Positions 15,544-24,087 are shown, counted from the first letter of the stretch. The stretch is DNA of 36,495 nt from Bacteroidota bacterium (GCA_023430465.1 JAEZAM010000087.1:1-36495); one strand, 5' to 3'. Made by a program: numbers and translations. Notes: generated by a model from the letters alone, not told the origin.

Positions 15544-15580
15544 AAGCCTTTCCGTTCGAAGCGGAAGGGCTTTTATTTTT
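15544..15580 (+). terminator. Rho-independent terminator of glnN
   Basis: An 11-bp stem (AAGCCTTTCCG with CGGAAGGGCTT, one G-T pair) with a 7-base loop is followed by TTTTATTTTT. It lies 28 bp after the glnN stop and runs into the last codon of the convergent dipeptidase gene. Confidence 0.85.
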
Positions 15581-16754
15581 ACCTGAAATTCTTTTTCATC
15601 ACTCTCAATACATTTCCCCCTAATATTTTCCGGATCGATCTTTTCGAATAGCCACGTTTTATAAGTTCGGCGGTGATGGCCGGATAGCTCGTCACGTCTT
15701 CCAGTCCAACCGGCACAGATCCAACGCCATCGTAGTCAGCTCCCAGGCCAACATGGTCATCGCCGACAAGCCGAACGATGTAATCAATGTGGTCCACCAT
15801 ATCTGCCAGGGTTGGCCGTTGGCGGTCGAGGGTGGCGCGGAAATAAGAGGCCCATGCCTTCCTTGCCGCCAGTGAATCCATCCCTCCCGCGATAAGGGAA
15901 TCGCGATAAGCCTCGCGGCGTTGGCCGAGGTAAGTGGCCGCCTCATCATATTTCCGACTGATGAAACCGGAATAGAAGTTGATGCAGATGACGCCACCGT
16001 TCTTCGCAACGGCTTTTATCTGGTCATCTTTAAGGTTTCTGAAGACGGGACAAAGATTCCATACGCTGCTATGTGAAAGAATTACGGGGCGGGTGGTAAC
16101 AGCCAGGGCATCATAAAAAGCCTGCTCGCCCACATGGGAAAGGTCAACGATAACGCCAAGATCATTCAACCTTTTCACTACGTCACGGCCAAATGCATTC
16201 AACCCTTTGAAAGGCACAGTGCCCTCTGTTTCATCTTTTGCGCTACCGGCCCAGGAGGTGCTGTTGTTCCATGTGAGTGTGAGATAGCGCATGCCTCGGG
16301 CGGCCAGGGAATCAATGCGGTTCAGATCTTCTTCGATCATGTGGCCGCCTTCCACTCCTATCAATGCAACGAGCTTTTTCTTTTTCAAACCCTTCTTCAC
16401 TTCCCGGAAGCTGGTGGCCACAGTCATTCGCTTTGGGTTACGGTTGGCTATCGCATACAATGAATCTATTTCCTCGGTAGCATCAGCATAAAACCCGCGG
16501 GAGGTTCGGGGCTTTTCAGCGGTCCACACAGAGAAGAATTGAAGATCCACGCCGCCCTTTGCAAAGCGGGGAAGATCACTGTGACCCGTATTGAGTGAAT
16601 GGGAGATATCCAGTTGATCATCGATGACCGCAGACGACAGCACATCATTGTGAGTATCCACAACGACCGCCTTCCGGTGAAGCTTACTGCCAGAAGACTG
16701 ACTCGCTGCTGTAAATGCGGTTACGAGCGCCAGGGTGAAGAAGATAAATTTCAT
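15579..16754 (-). CDS. Secreted membrane-dipeptidase family protein (peptidase M19)
   Basis: M19 (renal dipeptidase) enzymes hydrolyse dipeptides with a two-zinc centre. The 391-residue protein begins with a signal peptide (residues 1-18, MKFIFFTLALVTAFTAAS), so it acts in the periplasm or on the surface. Metal and substrate motifs in order are VVDTHNDVL with His35 and Asp37, ALIGVEGGHMIEEDL with the bridging glutamate, VDLSHVGEQAF, ILSHSSVWNLCPVFRNLKDDQIKAVA, and HVGLGADYDGVGSVP. The position after an accC terminator suggests its own promoter, though no good TAnnTTTG was found. Its 3' end meets the glnN terminator from the other strand. Confidence 0.93.
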   Translation of the reverse strand: MKFIFFTLALVTAFTAASQSSGSKLHRKAVVVDTHNDVLSSAVIDDQLDISHSLNTGHSDLPRFAKGGVDLQFFSVWTAEKPRTSRGFYADATEEIDSLYAIANRNPKRMTVATSFREVKKGLKKKKLVALIGVEGGHMIEEDLNRIDSLAARGMRYLTLTWNNSTSWAGSAKDETEGTVPFKGLNAFGRDVVKRLNDLGVIVDLSHVGEQAFYDALAVTTRPVILSHSSVWNLCPVFRNLKDDQIKAVAKNGGVICINFYSGFISRKYDEAATYLGQRREAYRDSLIAGGMDSLAARKAWASYFRATLDRQRPTLADMVDHIDYIVRLVGDDHVGLGADYDGVGSVPVGLEDVTSYPAITAELIKRGYSKRSIRKILGGNVLRVMKKNFR

Positions 16755-16770
16755 TCACCTAATATAGAAA

Positions 16771-16798
16771 TTAAAAGGCCCCGCTGATGCAGGGCCTT
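16771..16798 (-). terminator. Rho-independent terminator of accC
   Basis: On the minus strand AAGGCCC and GGGCCTT form a 7-bp stem around a 10-base loop, followed by TTTTAATTT. It lies 5 bp after the accC stop codon and separates accC from the dipeptidase gene. Confidence 0.75.
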
Positions 16799-16802
16799 CA
16801 AG

Positions 16803-18143
16803 TTATTTAGCAAGATGAAAGTTCTCAAGAAACTTCGTATTGAAATCACCGCTTCTGAATCGCTCGTCCTGCATCAGTTGCAAATGAAAGGGAATGGTTG
16901 TTTTCACTCCTTCGATCACGTATTCGCTTAGCGCGCGGTACATCGTATCGATCGCTTCGTTCCTGGTACGTGCAACGGTGATCAGTTTGCCGATCATGGA
17001 ATCATAATACGGCGGGATCACGTAGCCGGCATAGGCATGGCTATCCACGCGGACACCGTGACCACCTGGCTGATGCAGGGTGGTGATACGACCCGGAGAC
17101 GGACGAAAATCATTGTACGGGTCTTCTGCATTGATACGGCACTCGATGGAGTGCATTTGCGGAATATAGTCTTCGCCGGAGATCCGTTCTCCCATGGCGA
17201 TCTTGATCTGCTCTTTTATCAGGTCAAAGTTTATCACCTCTTCTGTGACACAATGCTCAACCTGGATGCGGGTGTTCATTTCCATGAAATAAAAATTCCT
17301 GTGTTTATCCACGAGGAATTCTATGGTACCTACGCTTTCATAATTAATGGCAGAGGCCGCTTTCTTGGCTGCGTCACCCATGCGCTGACGGAGTTCATCG
17401 GTCATGAACGGCGATGGTGATTCTTCCACGAGCTTCTGGTGACGGCGCTGGATAGAGCAATCGCGTTCACTCAGGTGACATACGTTTCCGTATTGGTCAC
17501 CGGCTACCTGTATCTCGATATGTCTTGGCTCTTCCACGAATTTCTCCATGTAGATACCATCGTTCTTGAATGAGGCTGCTGCTTCGGTTTTGGCAGTTGT
17601 ATAAGCCTTTTCCATGTCAGCATCTTCCCATACGATGCGCATACCCTTTCCACCGCCGCCGGCTGTTGCCTTGATGATGACAGGGTAGCCCATTTCACGC
17701 GCAAGAGATTTTGCTTCTTCTACGCTTTGAAGAAGGCCCTGCCCACCGGGAACAACCGGTACCCCGGCTTTGATCATAGTATCCTTTGCCGTGATCTTAT
17801 CGCCCATATTGTTGATCATGTCGGCCGTAGGTCCGATGAATTTTATTCCGTGATCATTGCAGATGGCTGCAAACCGGGCATTTTCTGCGAGGAATCCGTA
17901 ACCGGGGTGAATAGCATCTGCGTTGGTAATTTCGCAGGCGGCCATCAGATGTGGAATATTAAGATAGGAGTCGCTGCTCTGGGGTTTCCCGATACAGACC
18001 GCCTCATCGGCAAATTTTACATGAAGACTGTCGCGGTCAGCAGTGGAGTAAACGGCAACCGTTTTGATCCCCATTTCCCGGCATGTGCGAATCACACGCA
18101 GGGCGATTTCTCCACGGTTGGCAATCAATATTTTTTTAAACAT
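16803..18143 (-). CDS. accC: Acetyl-CoA carboxylase, biotin carboxylase subunit
   Basis: AccC carboxylates the biotin of AccB with bicarbonate and ATP, the first half-reaction of malonyl-CoA synthesis. The 446-residue protein has the ATP-grasp layout: the N-terminal FKKILIANRGEIALRVIRT (2-20) domain, the glycine-rich ATP loop KATAGGGGKGMR (158-169), RDCSIQRRHQKLVEESPSP (227-245), EMNTRIQVEH with catalytic residues, and SIECRINAEDP. Length is normal for bacterial AccC. It follows accB by 79 bp and clearly forms an accBC unit. AccA lies at the far right of the window, separated from them; AccD is not present. Confidence 0.97.
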   Translation of the reverse strand: MFKKILIANRGEIALRVIRTCREMGIKTVAVYSTADRDSLHVKFADEAVCIGKPQSSDSYLNIPHLMAACEITNADAIHPGYGFLAENARFAAICNDHGIKFIGPTADMINNMGDKITAKDTMIKAGVPVVPGGQGLLQSVEEAKSLAREMGYPVIIKATAGGGGKGMRIVWEDADMEKAYTTAKTEAAASFKNDGIYMEKFVEEPRHIEIQVAGDQYGNVCHLSERDCSIQRRHQKLVEESPSPFMTDELRQRMGDAAKKAASAINYESVGTIEFLVDKHRNFYFMEMNTRIQVEHCVTEEVINFDLIKEQIKIAMGERISGEDYIPQMHSIECRINAEDPYNDFRPSPGRITTLHQPGGHGVRVDSHAYAGYVIPPYYDSMIGKLITVARTRNEAIDTMYRALSEYVIEGVKTTIPFHLQLMQDERFRSGDFNTKFLENFHLAK

Positions 18144-18222
18144 GAAGTCTGTTTGTTGATAATAAATCCATTGTTCAGTTGCCGCGCCGGTAAGGCGTCA
18201 GTCGGCAGATCGCAGGAAATGC

Positions 18223-18717
18223 TTAGCTGGGTTCAACCATGAACAGGGGCTGATCGTATTCAACGGGTGAGGCATCTTCCACGAGCACTTTTACGATCTT
18301 GCCGGAGATCTCGCTTTCGATCTCGTTGAAAAGTTTCATCGCTTCGATGATGCAAACCACTTTGCCCGGTGCGATGTCATCGCCTGGCTCTACAAAGTTT
18401 GGCTTATCCGGTGCAGATTTACGGTAGAATGTACCGATCATCGGGCTTTTGATGGTGATGAGGTTGGAAGCGCTGGCCGATTCTTTTGGCTTTTCGCCGC
18501 CACCCTGTGCCTGGGGCTGTTGTGCCGGAGTATACTGGGGCTGAGGAGCAAAAGCCGGTGCGTGTTGCTGCGGGGCGCCGATCACCTGGGTGATCTGCTC
18601 TTCTTTCTGTTTAATTGTTACTTTGAAATCTTTCTGTTCAATACTTACTTCACCGATGTTCGATTTGTTGATCATTTTGATCAATTCCTGGATCTGTTTG
18701 AAGTCCATATTTTTCAA
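18223..18717 (-). CDS. accB: Acetyl-CoA carboxylase, biotin carboxyl carrier protein
   Basis: AccB carries the biotin that shuttles CO2 between AccC and the AccAD transferase. The 164-residue protein has an N-terminal helical part (1-40, KQIQELIKMINKSNIGEVSI), a flexible Ala/Pro/Gln-rich linker (about 44-78) and a C-terminal biotinyl domain starting near ITIKSPMIGTFYR. EAMKLFNEIE places the biotinylated lysine at Lys128. It is upstream of accC in the same unit. efp lies further upstream in the same direction, an order common in bacteria, but here a terminator separates efp from accB. Confidence 0.96.
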   Translation of the reverse strand: MKNMDFKQIQELIKMINKSNIGEVSIEQKDFKVTIKQKEEQITQVIGAPQQHAPAFAPQPQYTPAQQPQAQGGGEKPKESASASNLITIKSPMIGTFYRKSAPDKPNFVEPGDDIAPGKVVCIIEAMKLFNEIESEISGKIVKVLVEDASPVEYDQPLFMVEPS

Positions 18718-18816
18718 TTTAACAGGTATTAATATTTTATAAAAGTGGCGGCTAAGATAGGTAAATCACAAACGAGCGGCCGAAGTATTTTTTAGTGATT
18801 TTGGGGGAAATCTTAT

Positions 18817-18848
18817 GAAAAAGGCCCAAATCCTGGGGATTTTGGGCC
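18817..18848 (-). terminator. Rho-independent terminator of efp
   Basis: On the minus strand GGCCCAAAATCC pairs with GGATTTGGGCC (one bulged A) around a 3-base loop, then TTTTTCAT follows. It lies 22 bp after the efp stop and upstream of accB. Confidence 0.8.
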
Positions 18849-18870
18849 AATTTTCTAAAAAAATGAGGTA

Positions 18871-19437
18871 TTATTCTTTCACACGCTCCACATATTCACC
18901 GGTCTTTGTATTCACCCGGATCAACTCACCTTCGTTCACAAACAGGGGTACACCCACTGTTGCACCTGTCTCTACAGTGGCAGGCTTGAGTGTACGGGTG
19001 GCGGTATCACCCCTTAATCCGGGCTCTGTGTAGGTTACCAGGAGTACGATCTTGTCGGGAAGTTCAACACTCATGGGTTGTTCAGTCTCTGTGTTGATCA
19101 GTACAGATACTTCCTGGCCATCCTTCAAAAACTGCGGCGCGTCGACCAGGTTTTCCTGGAGTGCGATCTGCTCGAAGGTTTCGGTGTCCATGAAGTTATA
19201 CCCCGTGTCATCTTTGTAAAGAAACTGGTAAGCCCTTCTTTCCACGCGTACGGGGTGAATGGTATCACCGGAGTTCCACGTTTTTTCGATAGAGCGGTTG
19301 TTATCAACGCCTTTCAATTTAGCCCAGACCTTAGCGGCGGCCCTGGCAGTTTTGTTCTCACCGAACTCCACGATCGAATAGAGGCTGCCATCGAGTTTGA
19401 TGATCATGCCGCGGCTGATATCTGAAGTATTTGCCAT
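18871..19437 (-). CDS. efp: Elongation factor P with Arg at the modification position
   Basis: EF-P relieves ribosome stalling at consecutive prolines. The ATG at 19437 is chosen because it gives the normal 188-residue length beginning MANTSDISRGM; the longer reading frame would start inside an upstream inverted repeat. The three-domain beta layout is intact, including the ending GVPLFVNEGELIRVNTKTGEYVERV. The loop that carries the modified residue is unusual: instead of PGKG it reads ENKTARAAAK, with Arg32 aligning to E. coli Lys34 if anchored on the following K-L segment. Thus the EpmA-type lysine is missing. No epmA, epmB or earP lies in the window. A near-consensus promoter and a terminator flank the gene. 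Confidence 0.96.
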   Translation of the reverse strand: MANTSDISRGMIIKLDGSLYSIVEFGENKTARAAAKVWAKLKGVDNNRSIEKTWNSGDTIHPVRVERRAYQFLYKDDTGYNFMDTETFEQIALQENLVDAPQFLKDGQEVSVLINTETEQPMSVELPDKIVLLVTYTEPGLRGDTATRTLKPATVETGATVGVPLFVNEGELIRVNTKTGEYVERVKE

Positions 19438-19458
19438 AAATGTCAGTTTTTGAGGCGG

Positions 19459-19466
19459 CGAAGATA
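19459..19466 (-). promoter_or_regulatory. Candidate -7 promoter element for efp
   Basis: The minus strand reads TATCTTCG, one mismatch to TAnnTTTG. A TTTG 22 bp upstream lies inside the left arm of the inverted repeat at 19481-19503, so the repeat may supply the -33 element. Confidence 0.35.
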
Positions 19467-19480
19467 AAGGAAAATGGCAA

Positions 19481-19616
19481 GTTTCACGCAAAGCCGCAAA
19501 GAGCGAGATGACAGATCTGGCGTGTGCAAAGTGCGCCAAGTTATACCGATGCAAAATCTTTGCGTCTTTTCTCAGGCGGGGCATAGATCAGGCCTCTTTG
19601 CGGCTTTGCGTGAAAC
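19481..19616. repeat. 136-bp inverted-repeat element with perfect 23-bp arms
   Basis: The left arm (19481-19503, beginning GTTTCACGCAAAGCCGC) is the exact reverse complement of the right arm (19594-19616). They enclose 90 bp with no supported gene. No target-site duplication is obvious (GGCAA on the left, CGCTC on the right). It sits in the divergent gap between efp and the type IX-secreted gene. Related arms occur at 9489-9509, 24088-24164, 27636-27667 and, as a fragment, at 267-275. Confidence 0.85.
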
Positions 19617-19664
19617 CGCTCATACCTTTTCCACCGGTGGTAGCTGATTCTCCCGGGAAGGGAG

Positions 19665-19672
19665 TACATTTA
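19665..19672 (+). promoter_or_regulatory. Candidate -7 promoter element for the type IX-secreted protein
   Basis: TACATTTA is one mismatch from TAnnTTTG. CTG 18 bp upstream is a weak -33. The leader would be about 22 nt and supports the ATG at 19700. Confidence 0.35.
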
Positions 19673-19699
19673 ACCCAACCAACCGAACCTAACCTGATT

Positions 19700-22558
19700 A
19701 TGCGATTTTTGAAGGCCCTTATTTTACTGGCCGGGCTGCTCATAACCGGTCAGCAGGCCCATGCTCAACTTGATATCATCAACAACAGCAATGCCCAGGC
19801 CCTGGCGCAAAAGATAGCCGGCGAGGGTGTCACCATTTCCAACGTCACCCTGACCGGGGGCTCGCTGTCCACCGGGTTTTTCTACAACCGCGGCGGCACC
19901 AATCTGCGGGTCGATAGTGGTATTGTGCTCACCACGGGACGTGCGCGCACGGTTGGTGCGGACTGGGGGCTTAACAGCGACGGGACACAGGCCTTCGCAG
20001 CCGAAGCCGCCACTCCCTTCGGACTCCCCGGCGATCTCGACCTTGCCACAGCCATCAATAGTCCGCTGAATGAAAGTTTCGATGCGACCGTTCTTGAATT
20101 TGATTTTGTGCCGCTGGGTGATTCCATCAAATTTAACTATGTCTTCGCTTCCGAGGAATACCAACCCGATTTCGTTTGTGAATTCAATGACGCCTTTGCA
20201 TTTTTTATATCAGGACCGGGCATCCCGGGCATGAAAAACATCGCGCTGATTCCCGGCACCAACACACCCGTGTCCATTATCAATGTAAACAATGTACTGG
20301 ATGGCACAGATCCGCTCTGCCCCAGGCATCCTCAGTATTATGTAGATAACTCAACGAACAGGACACTTACGTACAACGGGCATACAACCGTGCTCGCTGC
20401 AGAGGCTGCCGTGACGCCCTGCCAGACGTATCACCTAAAGCTCGTGATCATGGATGTGGTGGATGACTTTTATGACAGCGGCGTGTTCCTCGAAGCGGGC
20501 AGCCTCCGTTCCGAGCCCGTTAAGATCGATAACCAGATGCCTGTAGGTGGCGACGGCCTTGCCTACCTCGCTGAGGGATGTAGCCCGGGCTCAGTACATA
20601 TTTTTCGCAGCGCGAAAAAAGCCACACCTCAAACCATCAATCTCACTTTTGGAGGAAATGCAGTCAATGGCACCGATGTCGCACTCATTCCTTCTACGTA
20701 TATCATTCCGGCAAATGACTCGATTGTAGTGATACCACTCGTGGCATTGCCGGATGGCCTTGCGGAAGGTAGTGAAACGCTGAAGATCTATGTGAGCCCC
20801 GTCGGCTGCGGTCCTGCCGTTGCTCCGCTGGATAGTATCGAGATCCGTATTCTTGATATAGCACCACTTGCCATCATCCCTGAAGACAGTGCACGACTAT
20901 GCCGCACCGGCTCCATCCAACTTGAGGCCGAGACCGGCTATAACGCCTACAACTGGTCAACCGGCTCCGGGCTAAGTGCTACAAATATCCGTAACCCACT
21001 TGCAACGCCTACGGCCGCAGTGGACACCTATATCTGTACTGCTACAACGGCTACCTGTACAGCGCGTGATTCCGTAACGCTCCGGTGGAAGACAATCGAA
21101 CTGCTGTCAAAAACCGATGTTGCCTGTCGCAACGGAAACACCGGCGCGATCCGTGTGAAAGGAACGGGCTGGGAGGCGCCCCTGTCCTATGCTATTGACA
21201 ATGGCCCTTTCGGGACGGGTGATAATTTCAGCGGGCTCACTGCCGGCACCCATTGGGTGAAGGTGCGGGACCAGTCAGGATGTATCGATTCACTGCGGGT
21301 AGACCTGGTACAAAGTTTTCCTGATCTTGATCTTTCCACCGTGCAGGCTGCAGCCACCTGCAGCCTGGTTCCGGACGGCACAATCACCGTTACCGCCACC
21401 GGCGGAAGCGCTCCCTACCTTTATTCAAGCGGTACAGGTTTTGGGAATCTGCCGGTACTAACGGTAGCAGACGGAACTTATACAGTGTCAGTAAGAGATG
21501 CCAACAACTGCACCAGCTCACTTTCAGGAGTGGTAGTACCAAAGATCAATAACATCGTGGTGGATGCACAGGCAAATGATTTTGTCTGCGAAGGCACAGG
21601 CTACCAGCTTAGCGCTACTACAAACGGCACCACGGTCAACTGGACGCCAGCAGCAAGTATCGCCAATGGCAATACACTATTCCCAACTGCTACCCCACCC
21701 TCCACACAATATTATTACATCACTGCTACGACGGGATCATGCCAGCGGATCGACTCGGTTCTACTCACAGTCAGACCTGCGCCGATCCCGAATGCAGGGA
21801 ATGATACAACAATCTGCTATGGCGTGAATGCTGTACTGAATGCGGCAGACGCACCGGAGTACATCTGGAAGCCGGATCCCACCTTTACAACAAACCTCGA
21901 CATCAAAAATCCTTCAGCATCACCCTTGACATCGACCAGTTATTTTCTGCATGTCAGGGACATTCATGGTTGCCAGTCGTTGAGTATGGATGAAGTACGG
22001 GTGACGGTCACACCGCCGGTGGCCATATTTGCAGGAAATGATACCGTGATCGCCCTGAATCAGCCGCTGCAGTTACAGGCAAGAGATGTGAACGGAAGCG
22101 GTATCACAACGTGGTCATGGTCGCCAGCCAGTTTTCTCAATGATGCCTCGATCGCTGCGCCAGTCGCATTGTTCACCAGCCCCGCCCTGACATCACCCTA
22201 TGAATATAGTTACCGCGTGACTGGTACTACTGACGAGGGTTGTATCGGTTGGGATGATGTAAAGGTAAAAGTTTACCAGGGGCCCGAGATCTACGTAGCC
22301 ACAGGCTTCAGCCCCAATGGTGATGGCAGGAATGACCTGCTGATTCCAGTGCCTGTTGGCATCCGTGACTTTCATTATTTTCGTGTATTCAATCGCTGGG
22401 GCCAGGCTATTTATCAATCTGCGGATCCGACACAGGGATGGAATGGTATGCTCCAGGATAAGAAACAGCCATCCGGAGTTTATGTCTGGATGACGGCCGG
22501 CACAGATTACCTGGGCAAGCCGGTTGTACGAAAAGGTACGGTGACCCTAATCCGCTAA
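19700..22558 (+). CDS. Type IX-secreted choice-of-anchor L protein with C-terminal type B sorting domain
   Basis: The ATG at 19700 is preferred over upstream in-frame codons because it begins a clear signal peptide (MRFLKALILLAGLLITGQQAHA). The 952-residue protein then shows: a choice-of-anchor L domain (about 25-280; GGTNLRVDSGIVLTTGRA, NYVFASEEYQPDFVCEFND); a Calx-beta-like segment (about 285-390); cysteine-containing Ig-like modules; two SprB-like repeats (GAIRVKGTG..., DGTITVTATGG...); and a C-terminal type B gliding-motility domain (about the last 85 residues; ATGFSPNGDGRNDLL, FRVFNRWGQAIYQS, GVYVWM). The product should cross the outer membrane by the type IX system and be attached to the surface or released. 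It is followed one base later by a thioredoxin-fold gene. Binding target unknown. Confidence 0.9.
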   Translation: MRFLKALILLAGLLITGQQAHAQLDIINNSNAQALAQKIAGEGVTISNVTLTGGSLSTGFFYNRGGTNLRVDSGIVLTTGRARTVGADWGLNSDGTQAFAAEAATPFGLPGDLDLATAINSPLNESFDATVLEFDFVPLGDSIKFNYVFASEEYQPDFVCEFNDAFAFFISGPGIPGMKNIALIPGTNTPVSIINVNNVLDGTDPLCPRHPQYYVDNSTNRTLTYNGHTTVLAAEAAVTPCQTYHLKLVIMDVVDDFYDSGVFLEAGSLRSEPVKIDNQMPVGGDGLAYLAEGCSPGSVHIFRSAKKATPQTINLTFGGNAVNGTDVALIPSTYIIPANDSIVVIPLVALPDGLAEGSETLKIYVSPVGCGPAVAPLDSIEIRILDIAPLAIIPEDSARLCRTGSIQLEAETGYNAYNWSTGSGLSATNIRNPLATPTAAVDTYICTATTATCTARDSVTLRWKTIELLSKTDVACRNGNTGAIRVKGTGWEAPLSYAIDNGPFGTGDNFSGLTAGTHWVKVRDQSGCIDSLRVDLVQSFPDLDLSTVQAAATCSLVPDGTITVTATGGSAPYLYSSGTGFGNLPVLTVADGTYTVSVRDANNCTSSLSGVVVPKINNIVVDAQANDFVCEGTGYQLSATTNGTTVNWTPAASIANGNTLFPTATPPSTQYYYITATTGSCQRIDSVLLTVRPAPIPNAGNDTTICYGVNAVLNAADAPEYIWKPDPTFTTNLDIKNPSASPLTSTSYFLHVRDIHGCQSLSMDEVRVTVTPPVAIFAGNDTVIALNQPLQLQARDVNGSGITTWSWSPASFLNDASIAAPVALFTSPALTSPYEYSYRVTGTTDEGCIGWDDVKVKVYQGPEIYVATGFSPNGDGRNDLLIPVPVGIRDFHYFRVFNRWGQAIYQSADPTQGWNGMLQDKKQPSGVYVWMTAGTDYLGKPVVRKGTVTLIR

Positions 22559-22559
22559 C

Positions 22560-23054
22560 ATGAAAAAAATAAGTGCTGTAATCGTTATCCTTTTTTCCAT
22601 CGCAATTGCTGCTGCGCAACCAACTGAGCCTCCCTATAAGCGTTTCCCTGACCTGCCTCCATTCCGGCTATTGCTGACGGACAGTACCTCTACATTTGGA
22701 AAGGCTGATCTGCCCAAAAACCGTCCTACGCTGATTGTTGTGTTCAGCCCTGACTGCGAGCATTGCCGGCAACTTACCGATTCACTGGTTGTCAGTCTGC
22801 CGGCCATGGAGCCTGTGACTATTGTCATGGCGAGCCTGATGCAACTGGAAAAGATCAGGAATTTTTATGCAGAGAAATCACTGGCAACCTATCCATCTAT
22901 CGTGATGGGTAAAGACAGGGATTATCTGTTGCCGGGTTTTTTTGACAATCATCATCTTCCTTTTGTTGCCGTGTATAACCGGAAGGGCAAACTGGTGGCG
23001 GGGTACGAGGGCACGGTACGAATGAGCCGACTAAAAGATGATCTAAAGAAATAA
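22560..23054 (+). CDS. Exported thioredoxin-fold protein with CEHC motif
   Basis: The 164-residue protein has a signal peptide (MKKISAVIVILFSIAIAAAQ, residues 1-20) and a TlpA/redoxin-like fold: PTLIVVFSPDCEHCRQLTDSL with the redox pair Cys66 and Cys69, and later HLPFVAVYNRKGKLVAGYEG, which supplies the cis-proline region. CxxC with a Glu-His interior suggests a periplasmic thiol oxidoreductase. Its ATG begins one base after the stop of the type IX-secreted protein, so the two are probably co-translated. That neighbour is rich in paired cysteines, so a role in its folding is possible but unproven. Confidence 0.85.
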   Translation: MKKISAVIVILFSIAIAAAQPTEPPYKRFPDLPPFRLLLTDSTSTFGKADLPKNRPTLIVVFSPDCEHCRQLTDSLVVSLPAMEPVTIVMASLMQLEKIRNFYAEKSLATYPSIVMGKDRDYLLPGFFDNHHLPFVAVYNRKGKLVAGYEGTVRMSRLKDDLKK

Positions 23055-23085
23055 CTCCTCCCGCCGTGGTCGCAAAGTTTTCATT

Positions 23086-23093
23086 TACCTTTG
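23086..23093 (+). promoter_or_regulatory. Candidate -7 promoter element for mdh
   Basis: TACCTTTG is a perfect TAnnTTTG. GTG 17 bp upstream is a weak -33. It gives a leader of about 57 nt. The same octamer precedes rnz at 32449. Confidence 0.5.
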
Positions 23094-23153
23094 CCACCGC
23101 CGGCAGGATACCGGTTAAACTATTTTTCTAATCTCCCAAAATCACTATCGTTC

Positions 23154-24083
23154 ATGAAAGTAACTGTTGTAGGTGCGGGTGCAGTAGGCGCAACCTGTGC
23201 TGATAATATCGCGAGAAAAGAACTGGCAGAAGAACTCGTCCTTCTTGATATCAAGGAAGGTGTGGCAGAAGGAAAGGCGCAGGATATGATGCAGACTGCT
23301 ACGCTTCTTGGCTTTGACACCAAGATCACCGGCAGTACAAATGATTATACAAAAACCGCGGGCAGCGATGTGGTGGTGATCACCTCCGGTTTGCCCCGCA
23401 AGCCCGGCATGACGCGTGAAGAGCTTATTGGCGTGAATGCAGGTATTGTAAAAAGTGTTGCCGAAAATATATTGAAACATTCACCAAATGCCATCATCAT
23501 CGTCATCAGCAACCCGATGGATACGATGACGTACCTGACATTGAAAGAGACTGGTCTTCCAAAGAACCGGATCATTGGTATGGGCGGTACGCTGGACAGT
23601 GCACGTTTCAAATACCAGCTTTCGCAACATCTTGGCTGCAGCCCTTCCGATCTCAATGCCGTGGTAGTAGGCGGTCACGGTGATACAACCATGATCCCGT
23701 TGATCAGGCTGGCTACCTGGAACAGTGTACCTGTTACCAAATTCCTCAGCGCAGATCAACAGAAGCAGATCGTAGCTGATACCATGGTTGGCGGTGCGAC
23801 ACTTACCAAACTTATTGGAACATCCGCCTGGTATGCTCCGGGTGCTGCAGGCGCTGCACTGGTAGAAAGCATTGTCCGGGATGAAAAGAAACTATTCACC
23901 TGCTGCGTAAGCCTGGAAGGTGAATACAACCAGAAAGATATCTGTCTCGGGGTTCCCGTCACCATTGGCAAGAATGGCTGGGAAAAAATTCTTGACTTCG
24001 GATTGAATGAAGAAGAGCAGGCAGAATTCGATAAGAGTGCCGCCGCGGTTCGCAGCATGAATGACGTCCTGAAGACTCTTTAA
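23154..24083 (+). CDS. mdh: Malate dehydrogenase (LDH-like type)
   Basis: Mdh interconverts malate and oxaloacetate with NAD in the TCA cycle. The start at 23154 places MKVTVVGAGAVG at the N-terminus; the upstream in-frame ATG-like start lies inside the promoter region. The 309-residue protein shows the GAGAVG loop (7-12), Asp32 for NAD preference, GLPRKPGMTR with substrate arginines Arg82 and Arg88, VISNPMD, DSARFK with Arg151, and GGHGDTTM with catalytic His175. Arg82 rather than Gln distinguishes it from lactate dehydrogenase. It is downstream of the thioredoxin-fold gene but has its own promoter candidate. Confidence 0.97.
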   Translation: MKVTVVGAGAVGATCADNIARKELAEELVLLDIKEGVAEGKAQDMMQTATLLGFDTKITGSTNDYTKTAGSDVVVITSGLPRKPGMTREELIGVNAGIVKSVAENILKHSPNAIIIVISNPMDTMTYLTLKETGLPKNRIIGMGGTLDSARFKYQLSQHLGCSPSDLNAVVVGGHGDTTMIPLIRLATWNSVPVTKFLSADQQKQIVADTMVGGATLTKLIGTSAWYAPGAAGAALVESIVRDEKKLFTCCVSLEGEYNQKDICLGVPVTIGKNGWEKILDFGLNEEEQAEFDKSAAAVRSMNDVLKTL

Positions 24084-24087
24084 TAGA

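Noticed and set aside
18223..19437. efp-accB-accC as a single operon
   Set aside because: The order is conserved in many bacteria, but a strong hairpin with a T run at 18817-18848 separates efp from accB here, so joint transcription is at most by read-through.
19438..19584. N-terminal extension of EF-P by 49 residues
   Set aside because: It is encoded by repeat sequence, is not part of EF-P, and the internal ATG gives the normal 188-residue length.
19508..19699. N-terminal extension of the type IX-secreted protein by 64 residues
   Set aside because: The extension starts inside the 136-bp inverted repeat, lacks export features, and would bury the clear signal peptide that begins at 19700.
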